Assembly (NCBI RefSeq): GCF_000422885.1
Contig: NZ_KE383943.1
Span: 451,103-515,102 of the forward strand
Source: Ottowia thiooxydans DSM 14619
GTDB lineage: Bacteria > Pseudomonadota > Gammaproteobacteria > Burkholderiales > Burkholderiaceae_C
Length of the DNA stretch: 64,000 nucleotides
Reading direction: 5' to 3'
Part shown: positions 15,938 to 24,716 of the stretch, piece after piece
Layout: each line of letters starts with the position of its first letter
Position numbering within the stretch: the first letter of the stretch is position 1
Made by a program: the position numbers and the translations under genes
The notes under the pieces: generated by a model
What the model saw: the letters and a program-made list of their open reading frames with translations, nothing else
Told to the model about the DNA's origin: nothing
The model's database searches: none

Positions 15938-17719
15938 TCAACTTCTCCGCGAGAGGTTGAAGGTTCGCCACTTTTTTTGCTCGGACCGAATGAAGTCTTC
16001 GTAAAACGGCCCACTTCGCATGTCTGGTTTCACGCCTAGCTGATCGAACTGCTCCGCAATTTCAGTGGACCGAAGTACATCCGCGACGGCGCCAGAAAGA
16101 TGTGTGAGCGCTTGGGTGGGCAATGAGGCGGGTGCAATAAGGCCATAGCCACCGTCAGTGGCCAAGCCCTCCAGACTGAGCTCGCTGGCGGACGGAACAT
16201 CAGGCAGAAGGGGGCATCGTTCAGAGCCCGCAATCAGGATAGCGCGGCCTTTCTGGCTTTGAATGAGTGGGAGCACTCCAATGGGCTCGCCAAACACCAG
16301 ATCCACTTTTCCGCGTGCGATGTCGCGAACCGCGGGTGTCAGCCCATCGTAGAGCTCTATGTGTAAGGAGACGTCTGTTAACTCCTGGAGCAACTCTGCC
16401 AGTACGCGGCTGCTTCCGTGCCCCGCCGCAGCGATACGAAGGCCGCGGGGATGAAGCCGGGCTTGTGCCAGCATTTCGCTGAGGTTAGAGATGGGCAGAT
16501 GTTTGCCAGCAACGAGCACGGAGGGAACGCGGACCAGGCCGCTCAAGAATGTGAGGTCTTTGAAGACGTCTACGAACCCCTGCATCTCACCACCTCCGGT
16601 GAAAACGGTCGCTCCATTGCCGGCAATTCCAATGGTGTAGCCATCCGCCTCAGACCGGGTCAACTCATGCACGCCTTGGGCGCCCCCCAAGCCGACGGCA
16701 TTTTTCACGACAACCCTCTGATGAAGGTGCCTGGAAAGGATCTCGCCGAAAACCCTCCCATACCGATCAACGGGACCTCCTTCCGGGAATGGGATCAATA
16801 GTGTGAGCGGTCGCTCCCATTCCAGATCGTCGGCTCCAGAGGCTCGCTTGAGAATTAAATCATGCAGCTTTTGGGCGGCATCCGAGATGGGGATGCCTTT
16901 GCGTCGTATCAACACTATGTCTCTCACGGGAGACGGCTCCAGCCCGATCGCCCTGAGGGATGGTTGGTCAGGCATGGGCAAGCGACTAGCTGGCAGTATG
17001 GCAATGCCCAAACCTTCTGCCGCCATCTCCATGGCAGTGGCGGCCAGCGTGACCTCTTGCGCAGCCTCTACCGCCACGCCATGCCCTCGGAGAAGGCTAT
17101 TCAAACCCGAGCGTCCGCCCAGCGCCGTGGCCAGCAGGATCAGTCGTTCGAGCTGCAGTTGAGCCAGTTCGACCACCTTCCTGCGCGCGAACGGATGATC
17201 GTTACGGCAGATCAGCATGAATTGATCCCGGAGCACGCGGGTTTGAATCAAATCTGTGATCCGCTCATCTCCTACTGCGAGGCCAAACTCCACGGCACCT
17301 CTGCGGACACTCTCTATGGCCGCAGGCTGTGGCTGTTCGCGTAGCTGAACCTGGAGGTCCGGGTATCGCCTGGCTGCATCAGCCAGACACTGGGACAGCA
17401 GGCGCCCAGACAGATGAGGGGTGGCGGCAATCTGAATGACCTTTTGCTGAACCGCGCCTGCTGATCGCGCTTCCACAAGAACCGATTCAAGTCTATCGAG
17501 AGCATCTCTCAAAGGGGCGATCAAGGCTTCACCTGCAGGCGTCAGGCGGACGTGCCGCGTGGAGCGTTCGATCAGTTGCGTTCCGAGCGATTCCTCCACA
17601 GCTCTCACCCCCTGGCTCACGGCGGACTGTGACAGCCCGATGGCGTGAGCGGCGCTGCTAAAGCTGCCGTGATCAGCGACCGCTAAGAGTACGCGAAGCT
17701 GACGCAGTGATATGTGCAT
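15938..17719 (-). CDS. LysR-family regulator fused to a Bug/TctC solute-binding domain
   Basis: One 593-residue frame joins two complete modules. Residues 3-62 are a LysR helix-turn-helix (FSSAAHAIGLSQSAVSQGVR), and 90-290 the usual effector domain, ending where LysR proteins normally stop. After a linker of about 12 residues (291-302), residues 303-588 are a full Bug receptor without signal peptide: LTLLIPFPEGGPVDRYGRVF, VVVKNAVGLGGAQGV with ADGYTIGIAG, IAAAGHGSSRVL, LLPDVPSASEL and FIRSEQKKWR. It would be a cytoplasmic regulator with two ligand-binding modules. It is divergent from panE-ttdAB-like genes, its likely targets. I know of no described protein with this architecture. Confidence 0.9.
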   Translation of the reverse strand: MHISLRQLRVLLAVADHGSFSSAAHAIGLSQSAVSQGVRAVEESLGTQLIERSTRHVRLTPAGEALIAPLRDALDRLESVLVEARSAGAVQQKVIQIAATPHLSGRLLSQCLADAARRYPDLQVQLREQPQPAAIESVRRGAVEFGLAVGDERITDLIQTRVLRDQFMLICRNDHPFARRKVVELAQLQLERLILLATALGGRSGLNSLLRGHGVAVEAAQEVTLAATAMEMAAEGLGIAILPASRLPMPDQPSLRAIGLEPSPVRDIVLIRRKGIPISDAAQKLHDLILKRASGADDLEWERPLTLLIPFPEGGPVDRYGRVFGEILSRHLHQRVVVKNAVGLGGAQGVHELTRSEADGYTIGIAGNGATVFTGGGEMQGFVDVFKDLTFLSGLVRVPSVLVAGKHLPISNLSEMLAQARLHPRGLRIAAAGHGSSRVLAELLQELTDVSLHIELYDGLTPAVRDIARGKVDLVFGEPIGVLPLIQSQKGRAILIAGSERCPLLPDVPSASELSLEGLATDGGYGLIAPASLPTQALTHLSGAVADVLRSTEIAEQFDQLGVKPDMRSGPFYEDFIRSEQKKWRTFNLSRRS

Positions 17720-17855
17720 TGGACGTGAATGAGGTTTGCGTGAGGTTCAGTTATTAGGCTAACTGATAAGTCTATCTCTATTTCGCGTTTTTCAAGCCGG
17801 GTGCGCGAGGCTCTAATTTCCTTTTCGCCCTGCCTTGAAAATTAGAAAAACCACG

Positions 17856-18860
17856 ATGAATGAGAAGAAAACCCGCGTCTGCGTCATAGGCGCCGGCGCC
17901 ATTGGTGGCTACCTCGGCATACCGCTTGCCAAGGCAGGCGCACAGGTGAGCGTGCTCGCCCGAGGCGCTACCTTGGCTGCTTTGCGTCAATCAGGCTGGA
18001 CGCTGAAAAGCGGTGGCGACACCTCCACGGTGTCCGTGAACGCGGTGGATTCGAACGCGCTCGTTGGCCTGGGCCCGCAGAATGTTGTGATCATCGCGGT
18101 GAAAGCTCAAGCCCTGGCGGACATCGCCCATCTTGTACCGCCCCTGATTGGTCCGGAAACCATCATCGTGCCAGCACTGAACGGGGTTCCCTGGTGGTTC
18201 ACACATGGGCTGAAGGAGCCTGCCCTCGCGCAGCCGCTCTCGTCTCTTGATCCGCAAGGTCACATCTCCGCGATGATCCCTGCGAGCCAAGTGCTGGGAG
18301 CGGTTATCTACCCCGCGTGCTCTACGCCGGAGCCGGGCGTGGTGCGACATGCCTCCGGTTCTCGGCTGGTTTTCGGAGAAATATCCGGCGCTTCCTCGAC
18401 GTCTCGGCTCGACGGCTTGATCGATCTCCTGCAGCAGTCAGGGCTTGATGCCTCGGCCTCCCCAAATATTCGGGCCGAGGTCTGGACAAAGCTCCTGGGC
18501 AATGCCTGCTTCAACCCTGTGAGCGTGCTGGCCGGGTGCTCCACCGATCAACTCATCGACGACCCCGGCATCTTCGAGCTGTTTTGCTCGCTGATGGAGG
18601 AAACCTTGGCGGTGGGCCGGGCGCTGGATATTTCACTGGATGTGACTCCTGCCGCACGCATTGCGCTAACCCGCAAACTGGGCCGTGTGAAGACTTCGAT
18701 GTTGCAAGACATGGAAGCCGGCAAGTCCCTGGAGGTTGAGGCCTTGATTGGCGCTGTCGTTGAAATCGCCAGACGTTTGCAATTGCCCATTCCCCGCAGT
18801 GAATCTCTTTATGCACTCACCAAGATGCGCGCGAATGTGCTTGCGCAAAAACCCCACTGA
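17856..18860 (+). CDS. Ketopantoate reductase-family (PanE/ApbA) oxidoreductase
   Basis: A 334-residue NADPH-dependent reductase. The ATG at 17856 gives the N-terminal Rossmann motif at once (VCVIGAGAIGGYLGIPLAKAG); a TTG at 17835 is less likely. Other family marks: IIAVKAQALADI with the early lysine, PALNGVPWW, EVWTKLLGNACFNPVSVLAG (catalytic lysine and asparagines) and RVKTSMLQDMEAGKSLEVE at the C-terminal helix. PanE makes pantoate, but this family has many paralogues reducing other 2-oxo acids. Its place with dehydratase subunits and a LysR-Bug regulator suggests catabolism of a hydroxy- or oxo-acid rather than pantothenate synthesis. Confidence 0.85.
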   Translation: MNEKKTRVCVIGAGAIGGYLGIPLAKAGAQVSVLARGATLAALRQSGWTLKSGGDTSTVSVNAVDSNALVGLGPQNVVIIAVKAQALADIAHLVPPLIGPETIIVPALNGVPWWFTHGLKEPALAQPLSSLDPQGHISAMIPASQVLGAVIYPACSTPEPGVVRHASGSRLVFGEISGASSTSRLDGLIDLLQQSGLDASASPNIRAEVWTKLLGNACFNPVSVLAGCSTDQLIDDPGIFELFCSLMEETLAVGRALDISLDVTPAARIALTRKLGRVKTSMLQDMEAGKSLEVEALIGAVVEIARRLQLPIPRSESLYALTKMRANVLAQKPH

Positions 18861-18866
18861 AAACCT

Positions 18867-19736
18867 ATGGCCATCTCACCTGAACTTATCAAGTCCGTTA
18901 CGGCAGAGCTCTACGACCGTTCGCTGCGGGGCGTACCAGAGGACACTCGGCAAGCACTTGAAGTAGCGGCGCGCGTGGATACCAGTGAAACAGCACGCCA
19001 TACCTTGCGCATCATGCTGCAGAGTGCGGAAACTGCGGAACGGACTGGCCACTTCGTCTGCTCCGATGCAGGCGTTCCCGTGTACTTTGCACGTGTGGGA
19101 ACCCAGGCACGGTTCAGCGGCGATGTGCGTCAGGCGATCCAGGACGGCTTCGCGGAGTTGGTGGAGCGCATTCAGCCGCCGCTTCTTCCCCATGTCACCA
19201 ATCCGTTGACCTTGGAGCGTGGCTACGCTGGCAAAGGGATGCCTATCACCACGTTCGATATGGTGGATGGCAGTGATTGCCTGGACATCACGTGCAGCCC
19301 AAAAGCGCTAGGTTCTGGTCGATGGGCTGCGCTCGAGATTTTCAGTTTTCCTGATCTGGCCACGATCGAGCGGTTTGTCATGGATACCGTCATGAAGGCG
19401 GGCTCTCAGCATTGTCCGCCAGTGGTCATTGGCGTGGGCATTGGAGGCAGCTTTGACTATGCGGCCAAGATGGCCAAGGAGGCGACGCTTCGCCCTATCT
19501 CCGAGCCGCACCCGGAGCCTATGGTGGCTGCCATGGAGCAGCGGCTTAATGCTGCAGTCAACAAGACTGGGTTTGGCCCTATGGGAACGGGTGGAAGCAC
19601 CACGGCGATGGCGGTCCATGTTGAGTATGCGGCAGGCCATGGATTCACACCGGTGGCCGTGGCCTTCAATTGCTGGATCAACCGGCGCACACGGGCGCGC
19701 ATCTACAACGACGGAAGAGTGGAGATCGTCGAATGA
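18867..19736 (+). CDS. Class I fumarase/L-tartrate dehydratase-type subunit alpha
   Basis: A 289-residue Fe-S dehydratase subunit. Three cysteines sit where the [4Fe-4S] ligands are expected: C65 (FVCSDAG, family CxDTG), C183 (QHCPPVVIGVGIGG) and C269 (VAFNCWINRR). NKTGFGPMGTGGSTTAM is the conserved substrate loop. The family's PKGGGSEN motif is changed here to SPKALGSGRWAAL, removing the Ser-Glu-Asn. That argues for a substrate other than fumarate, for example another hydroxy-dicarboxylate. It follows panE by 6 bp and overlaps the beta subunit gene by 4 bp. Confidence 0.88.
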   Translation: MAISPELIKSVTAELYDRSLRGVPEDTRQALEVAARVDTSETARHTLRIMLQSAETAERTGHFVCSDAGVPVYFARVGTQARFSGDVRQAIQDGFAELVERIQPPLLPHVTNPLTLERGYAGKGMPITTFDMVDGSDCLDITCSPKALGSGRWAALEIFSFPDLATIERFVMDTVMKAGSQHCPPVVIGVGIGGSFDYAAKMAKEATLRPISEPHPEPMVAAMEQRLNAAVNKTGFGPMGTGGSTTAMAVHVEYAAGHGFTPVAVAFNCWINRRTRARIYNDGRVEIVE

Positions 19737-20368
19737 GTATCACAACCCATCGCATGCAGTTTCCCCTCTCGCGCGAGGACGCACTCCGATTGCGCGCAGG
19801 CGATCTCGTCATCCTCGACGGCGAGATTGTGATCACTGCCGGTCTGCCCACTCATCAGCGCTTGATTGCAGCATTAGGCGGCGCGGAGCCTCTTCCAATG
19901 GACCTGCGAGGCCAAAGCATGTTTCATCTGGGCAGCTACAGCAGGGAAGTGGGGGATAAGTTCAAGGTCGAATACATCAACCCCACCACCAGCACCCGCT
20001 TCAATCCTTATATGCCCACCTTGATACGGGAGCTGCAGCTCCACGCGGTGGGAGGAAAAGGAGGGCTGGACAGTGCCTGCGCGCAGGCGCTGCGTGAAGT
20101 CGGCGGCGTTTACCTGTCTTTCCTTGGCGGCGGTTGTGCGCTCTTGTCTGCTGCAGTCAAAGAGGTGATACACGTGGGTTGGCCAGACATGCTGATTCAC
20201 TACCGCCTCGTTCGTCTTCGCGTGGAGGGTTTAGGTCCAGTGACCGTGGGGATTGATGCCCACGGCAATAGTTGCTTCGATATGGTTCGTGAGCAAGCTG
20301 CAGACCGCCTCGAAGGCATCATGAATGAACTTGCAGTGGACCGCGCAAAGGCAGCGCTCCCCTCTTAG
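19733..20368 (+). CDS. Class I fumarase/L-tartrate dehydratase-type subunit beta
   Basis: A 211-residue partner of the preceding subunit. The ATG at 19733 overlaps the alpha stop (ATGA), fixing the start. Family features: LRAGDLVILDGEIVITAG, the THQRL helix, MDLRGQSMFHLG, YINPTTSTRFNPY (family GPTTSxRM) and HAVGGKGGLDSACAQAL. The usual TARDAAHKR element reads TAGLPTHQR, again a divergent active site. Together the subunits would form an Fe-S hydro-lyase in the cytoplasm. Confidence 0.87.
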   Translation: MSITTHRMQFPLSREDALRLRAGDLVILDGEIVITAGLPTHQRLIAALGGAEPLPMDLRGQSMFHLGSYSREVGDKFKVEYINPTTSTRFNPYMPTLIRELQLHAVGGKGGLDSACAQALREVGGVYLSFLGGGCALLSAAVKEVIHVGWPDMLIHYRLVRLRVEGLGPVTVGIDAHGNSCFDMVREQAADRLEGIMNELAVDRAKAALPS

Positions 20369-20406
20369 ATTGTCACGCTCTCACCCCCAATTTCTGAAAG
20401 ACAGTT

Positions 20407-20796
20407 TTGAAAAAGAAAGTCATCTACAGCGCCCGCGTTCCAAAATCTTCATCGCCACATTGCCATGGCGTGGTGGCTGGGGGCTTGCTCTTTGTCTCTG
20501 GAATTCCTGGGTTTGAGGGAGGAGAGCCCAAGGTCAAAGCAGGCGACTTCGGGGCGCAAATGCGAGCTTGCCTGACCAACGTGGGCTACATCCTGGAAGA
20601 AGCTGGATGCACTTTCGACGATGTAGCCAAAGTCAATGTCTTTCTTGACAGCAGGGCTGACTTCCAGATCATGAACGACATCTATCGTGAGTTTTTTGGA
20701 ACGGAGCCCGCAAACTGGCCTGCCAGGACCACGGTAGAGGCGCGTCTGCCCCGGCCAGACTTTCTTCTTGAGATTGAGTGCGTCGCGGTCGTCTAA
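20407..20796 (+). CDS. RidA-family (YjgF/YER057c/UK114) protein
   Basis: A 129-residue small protein of the Rid family, whose archetype RidA hydrolyses reactive enamine/imine intermediates. It begins with TTG at 20407; no earlier or nearby ATG gives the N-terminal strand (VIYSARVPKSSSPHCHG). The conserved arginine is in NWPARTTVEARLPRPDFLLEIE. It starts 38 bp after the beta-subunit gene and is followed by a terminator, so it closes the panE-ttdAB-like operon. Whether it is a true deaminase or another Rid subgroup cannot be decided here. Confidence 0.88.
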   Translation: MKKKVIYSARVPKSSSPHCHGVVAGGLLFVSGIPGFEGGEPKVKAGDFGAQMRACLTNVGYILEEAGCTFDDVAKVNVFLDSRADFQIMNDIYREFFGTEPANWPARTTVEARLPRPDFLLEIECVAVV

Positions 20797-20831
20797 AAGT
20801 AGGGGTGCCTCGCTGACGTGGTGCGCGTAAT

Positions 20832-20853
20832 CTGACAATCGTCAGGATTTTTT
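20832..20853 (+). terminator. Intrinsic terminator after ridA-like gene
   Basis: CTGAC-AATC-GTCAG forms a short stem-loop, followed by GA and six T. It separates the panE-ridA group from the ABC transporter-P450 operon. Confidence 0.6.
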
Positions 20854-20878
20854 GTTGGGGTTTCTACTGGTTGGCATA

Positions 20879-20890
20879 TCAACTAGTTGA
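20879..20890. promoter_or_regulatory. 12-bp perfect palindrome before the ABC/P450 operon, candidate MarR operator
   Basis: TCAACTAGTTGA lies 53 bp before the first start of the transporter-P450 operon and just after a terminator, where its promoter must be. The operon encodes a MarR-type regulator (27068-27643); MarR proteins bind short palindromes of this kind. The link is inferred. Confidence 0.45.
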
Positions 20891-20942
20891 ATTAGCATCT
20901 ACTTGCTTCGCACTCACGAGCGAGCCCAATAAAGGAGATAAA

Positions 20943-22106
20943 ATGCGCATTCAATGGAAGCTTCTCAGTGCGGCAGCAATGCTGGTCGCCCTCAGCAATG
21001 CATCTGCTCAGCCAGTCAAGGTTGGCATCATTGCTCCGTTCTCTGGCCCGTTTGCGCACTACGGGGCGTTATTCAAGGCGGGGGCTGAGGCTTACGTCGC
21101 GCAGCAGGGCGGGAAGCTTGCGGGCAAGGAAGTTCAATTCATCTATCGCGATGAAGGCGGACCGAATCCTGCGAATGCCCGCACCCTGGCCCAAGAACTG
21201 GTGGTCAAAGACAAGGTGGACTACCTTGGTGGGGTCGTCTTCTCGCCGAACGCGTTTGCAGTGGCGCCCGTCATTCAGGAGTCCAAGACTCCGTTCATCG
21301 TTTTCAACGCGGCAACGTCTGACATCACCACCAAGAGTGACTACTACGTGCGCACCAGCTACACCTTGTGGCAAGTCACGGTTCCTTTGGCGCAACATGC
21401 CGCCAAGAAGGGTGTGAAGAAAGTGGTCACCGCCGTGACCGACTACGCGCCCGGTGTGGACGCAGAAAATGCGTTCAAGGCCGAGTTCGCCAAGCAAGGC
21501 GGGGAAGTAGTGGAGAGCATTCGCATGCCCATTCGCACGACTGACTTTGCACCGTTCGCACAGCGAATCAAAGCCAGTGGCGCGCAAGCTGTCTATGTGT
21601 TTTTGCCGGGTGGTCCACCTAACCTGGGGTTTGTGAAGGCCTACAACGAAAATGGGCTGCGCCAGGCGGGCATTGAGTTTCTCGGCACCGCAGAGACCGA
21701 CGAGTTTGATTTGCAAAAATTTGGCGACTCAGCGCTCGGACTGACCACCGCCTTCCATTACAGCGCTGCCCACGATTCACCTGCCAACAAGGTCTTCGCC
21801 GCAGCCGTCGCCAAGGTGAATAAAGACGCCGTACTCAATTACGCCACAGTAGGTGCGTGGGACGGTATGGCTGTTATTCATAAGATGGTGGAAGCCACTG
21901 GTGGCAAGCGTGACGGCGAGAAAGCCATGGCCGCCATCAAAGGGCATAAATGGGAAAGCCCGCGTGGCCCCGTGAGCATTGATGCCAATACCCGTCACAT
22001 CACGCAGAACGTCTACTTGCGCACGGTAGAGAAAGCTGGTGGCCAGCTTGTGAACAAGGAAGTCCAGAACTTTGGCCCGCAGGTGGACCACGGTCTGACC
22101 AAGTAA
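20943..22106 (+). CDS. Branched-chain-type ABC transporter substrate-binding protein (Peripla_BP_6)
   Basis: A 387-residue periplasmic receptor. The start at 20943 has AAAGGAG upstream. Residues 1-23 form a Sec signal peptide (NASAQ). The Leu/Ile/Val-binding fold begins VKVGIIAPFSGPFAHYGAL, then FIYRDEGGPNPANARTLAQELV, and a conserved KDKVDYLGGVVFSPNA. This family imports branched-chain amino acids but also aromatic acids (for example p-coumarate and 4-hydroxybenzoate systems). Followed by a P450 related to benzoate demethylases, an aromatic acid ligand is likely. Confidence 0.9.
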   Translation: MRIQWKLLSAAAMLVALSNASAQPVKVGIIAPFSGPFAHYGALFKAGAEAYVAQQGGKLAGKEVQFIYRDEGGPNPANARTLAQELVVKDKVDYLGGVVFSPNAFAVAPVIQESKTPFIVFNAATSDITTKSDYYVRTSYTLWQVTVPLAQHAAKKGVKKVVTAVTDYAPGVDAENAFKAEFAKQGGEVVESIRMPIRTTDFAPFAQRIKASGAQAVYVFLPGGPPNLGFVKAYNENGLRQAGIEFLGTAETDEFDLQKFGDSALGLTTAFHYSAAHDSPANKVFAAAVAKVNKDAVLNYATVGAWDGMAVIHKMVEATGGKRDGEKAMAAIKGHKWESPRGPVSIDANTRHITQNVYLRTVEKAGGQLVNKEVQNFGPQVDHGLTK

Positions 22107-22137
22107 GCGCAGCTCGACCGGACAGTAAGGACTCGGC

Positions 22138-23004
22138 GTGACCCTGTTCGCCAACATTCTCATAGATGGCATTGCCTACGGCATGGTGCTCTTCATCATT
22201 GCCGTGGGGCTTTCGGTCACGCTGGGCCTGATGCGCTTTGTTAACCTGGCACATGGCGCCTTTGCCATGACGGGTGGCTACTTCGCGTCATGGATGGTGC
22301 GGGAGCAGGGCCTGCCCTACATGGTGGGCGTCCCCTTGGCCATACTCGCTACCGGACTGCTCGGGGCATTGCTAGAGGTGTTGGTGCTTCGCCGGCTATA
22401 TCGCCGTAGCGAGCTCCAGCAAGTGCTGTTTACCATTGGACTGAGCTTTCTCTTCGTAGCCTCCGCGAACCTCTTTGCAGGGCCTGAGGTGCAGTTGATT
22501 CCTCTACCTGATTGGCTGCGCGTATCAGTTGACTTAGGGTTCAGAACGCTACCGGCGCAACGCCTTCTCGTCATCGCGGTGGGCTTGCTGGTTGTTCTGG
22601 TCGCTTGGTGGGTGCTCAAGAAATCGCGTTTTGGCGTCTGGCTGCGCGCGACTGTAGACAACACAAGTGCGGCCTCCGCTTTGGGTATTCCGGTGCAATT
22701 CGTCTACGTGATGACCTTCGCGGTGGGCGCCGCTCTGGCTGGTCTGGGAGGAATCCTGGGGGCAGAGCTTATGCCGCTGGAGCCTTACTATCCCATCAAA
22801 TATTTGGTGCTGGTACTGGTGGTCGTGGCAGTGGGCGGCATGGGAAGTATTGCAGGTTCACTCGCTGCCGCCCTGGCTCTTGGCACCATCGAAACGGCTA
22901 GCAAATACCTTGCCTCTGACTGGGGCAGTCTCTTCTTCTTCCTTGCCATGGCCCTGCTGCTGGCGTGGCGTCCGCACGGTCTCTTGTCATCACGCAAGGT
23001 TTGA
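22138..23004 (+). CDS. Branched-chain-type ABC transporter permease (LivH)
   Basis: A 288-residue inner-membrane permease with about eight hydrophobic segments. It starts with GTG at 22138, preceded by AAGGA. The LivH signature is visible at the N-terminus (LIDGIAYGMVLFIIAVGLS, GLMRFVNLAHGAFAMTGGY) and the cytoplasmic loop for ATPase contact is FGVWLRATVDNTSAASALGI. It pairs with the LivM-type permease 4 bp downstream to form the channel. Confidence 0.92.
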   Translation: MTLFANILIDGIAYGMVLFIIAVGLSVTLGLMRFVNLAHGAFAMTGGYFASWMVREQGLPYMVGVPLAILATGLLGALLEVLVLRRLYRRSELQQVLFTIGLSFLFVASANLFAGPEVQLIPLPDWLRVSVDLGFRTLPAQRLLVIAVGLLVVLVAWWVLKKSRFGVWLRATVDNTSAASALGIPVQFVYVMTFAVGAALAGLGGILGAELMPLEPYYPIKYLVLVLVVVAVGGMGSIAGSLAAALALGTIETASKYLASDWGSLFFFLAMALLLAWRPHGLLSSRKV

Positions 23005-23008
23005 TCGC

Positions 23009-23968
23009 ATGAAACGCTGCATCCCATATCTTGTGTTGATAGCCATCTCGGTACTCGTGTACTTCGTGTGGCCTGACCAGCTGTCTCTGGCTGCCCGCAT
23101 TGCGACCATGGCGATTTTTGTGATGTCCCTGGACCTTGTGGTGGGATATGGCGGTCTCGCTACGCTCGGGCATTCGGCCCTGTTCGGCATAGGAGCCTAC
23201 GCCAGTGGTTTGCTGGCGATGCATCTCACTGGGAACCCGTTGATCGGTCTTCTAAGTGGAGCCGCCGCTGGTGCTTTGCTCGCCGCTTTGTCAGGCGTTT
23301 TCCTTCTGCGCTACGAGGGGTTGACGTTCCTCATGCTCACGGTCGCTGTAGGGCAGATTGCACAGAGTGCTGCGAGCAAAATGCGCGATGTGACAGGCGG
23401 AGAGGATGGGCTCTCAGGCTTTACGGTTCACAAGCTCTTTGGGATTTGGGGCTTTGACCTCTACGGACGCGTGGCATTCGTCTATTGCGTGATCGTGATG
23501 CTGGTGTGTTTCTGGGCGATGCGCCGTCTTATGGGTTCACCGTTCGGGCTGTCAGTGGTCGGCATCCATCAAAACAGAGTACGCGCAGGCGCTATTGGCG
23601 GGTCAGTGCGGGGGCAACTGCTCAAGCTCTATACGTTCGCCGGAGCATTCGCCGGGATTGCTGGCGCGCTGAATGCCCAGGTCAACCAGATTGTCGGATT
23701 GGATACCTTGGGCTTTGAACTCTCCGCTGAAGCGCTGGTCATGCTCGTTCTTGGCGGAGCCGGCAATCTGCTTGGTGCTATCGCCGGGACAGCGGTTTTC
23801 ATGACCATCCATCATTGGGCCGCGTCTGTGAATCCCTATCACTGGCTGTTCATCATCGGAGGCATGTTGGTTGTGGTGGTTCTCATCCCTCGCGAGCGGT
23901 GGGAGCGACATCTGCGGCAGCGCCTCTCTACGTTTGAGGTCATGCGTCCTGCTCGGGAGGCGACATGA
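23009..23968 (+). CDS. Branched-chain-type ABC transporter permease (LivM)
   Basis: A 319-residue permease. The ATG at 23009 lies 4 bp after the LivH stop; the longer upstream frame overlaps livH and is a shadow. LivM features: MSLDLVVGYGGLATLGHSAL, GIGAYASGLLAMHLTG and the coupling region MGSPFGLSVVGIHQNRVRAG. About nine transmembrane segments. Its stop overlaps the LivG start (ATGA). Confidence 0.92.
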   Translation: MKRCIPYLVLIAISVLVYFVWPDQLSLAARIATMAIFVMSLDLVVGYGGLATLGHSALFGIGAYASGLLAMHLTGNPLIGLLSGAAAGALLAALSGVFLLRYEGLTFLMLTVAVGQIAQSAASKMRDVTGGEDGLSGFTVHKLFGIWGFDLYGRVAFVYCVIVMLVCFWAMRRLMGSPFGLSVVGIHQNRVRAGAIGGSVRGQLLKLYTFAGAFAGIAGALNAQVNQIVGLDTLGFELSAEALVMLVLGGAGNLLGAIAGTAVFMTIHHWAASVNPYHWLFIIGGMLVVVVLIPRERWERHLRQRLSTFEVMRPAREAT

Positions 23969-24714
23969 GCGACAGCCTCCTCGACATCCGGCACCTGAAC
24001 AAGGCATTCGGGGGCCTGAAGGTGACCCGCGACGTTTCTCTAAAGCTGAGCTCGGGAAACCGTGTTGGCTTGATCGGACCCAATGGTGCAGGAAAGACGA
24101 CGCTCATCAATCTGGTGACCGGGGCTCTTCAACCCAGTTCTGGCGAGGTCTGGCTCCTTGGTGAGAACGTGACCACGGTGTCAGCTCCCCGGCGTGTGAA
24201 ACGCGGGCTGACCAGGACGTTCCAGATCACGCAATTGGCTCCGAACTTGCCCATAGGTCGGCAGGTCGAGCTTGCCATTCACGAACGGGATGGCAGTGTC
24301 AACAAGCTTTGGCGCTCGGTGGATTCATTCCAGAAGGTTCGCGACGAAGCTGAGAGCATCCTGCACACTTTGAGGCTGGGTGCATTGATAGAGCGCTCTC
24401 CCATAGAGCTCGCGTATGGGGAGCAGCGCCTGGTGGAGATTGCACTCGCGATGGCGCTGAGGCCGCGCGTTCTCCTGCTCGATGAGCCGATGGCAGGCGT
24501 GCCTAGCGGAGAGCGTCAAGTGGTGTTGGATGCGCTGGAAACGCTGCCGCCGGAACTCGCCATTCTGATGATTGAGCATGATATGGACTTGGTATTCGGA
24601 TTCGCCGACCGCATTCTCGTGCTTGCCGAGGGCGCCGTTCTCGCAGAAGGGACGCCTCAAGAGATCCGCAGTCATTCTGCCGTCCGAACGGCATACCTTG
24701 GCGGGGAGGCATAG
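23965..24714 (+). CDS. ABC transporter ATP-binding protein (LivG)
   Basis: A 249-residue ATPase. Walker A is GPNGAGKTT, the signature is LAYGEQRLVEIA and Walker B LLLDEPMAG, with IEHDMDLVFGFADRILVL as the switch histidine region. LivG-type subunits carry this LAYGEQ variant. It energises uptake together with the next gene, 2 bp downstream. Confidence 0.93.
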   Translation: MSDSLLDIRHLNKAFGGLKVTRDVSLKLSSGNRVGLIGPNGAGKTTLINLVTGALQPSSGEVWLLGENVTTVSAPRRVKRGLTRTFQITQLAPNLPIGRQVELAIHERDGSVNKLWRSVDSFQKVRDEAESILHTLRLGALIERSPIELAYGEQRLVEIALAMALRPRVLLLDEPMAGVPSGERQVVLDALETLPPELAILMIEHDMDLVFGFADRILVLAEGAVLAEGTPQEIRSHSAVRTAYLGGEA

Positions 24715-24716
24715 AC

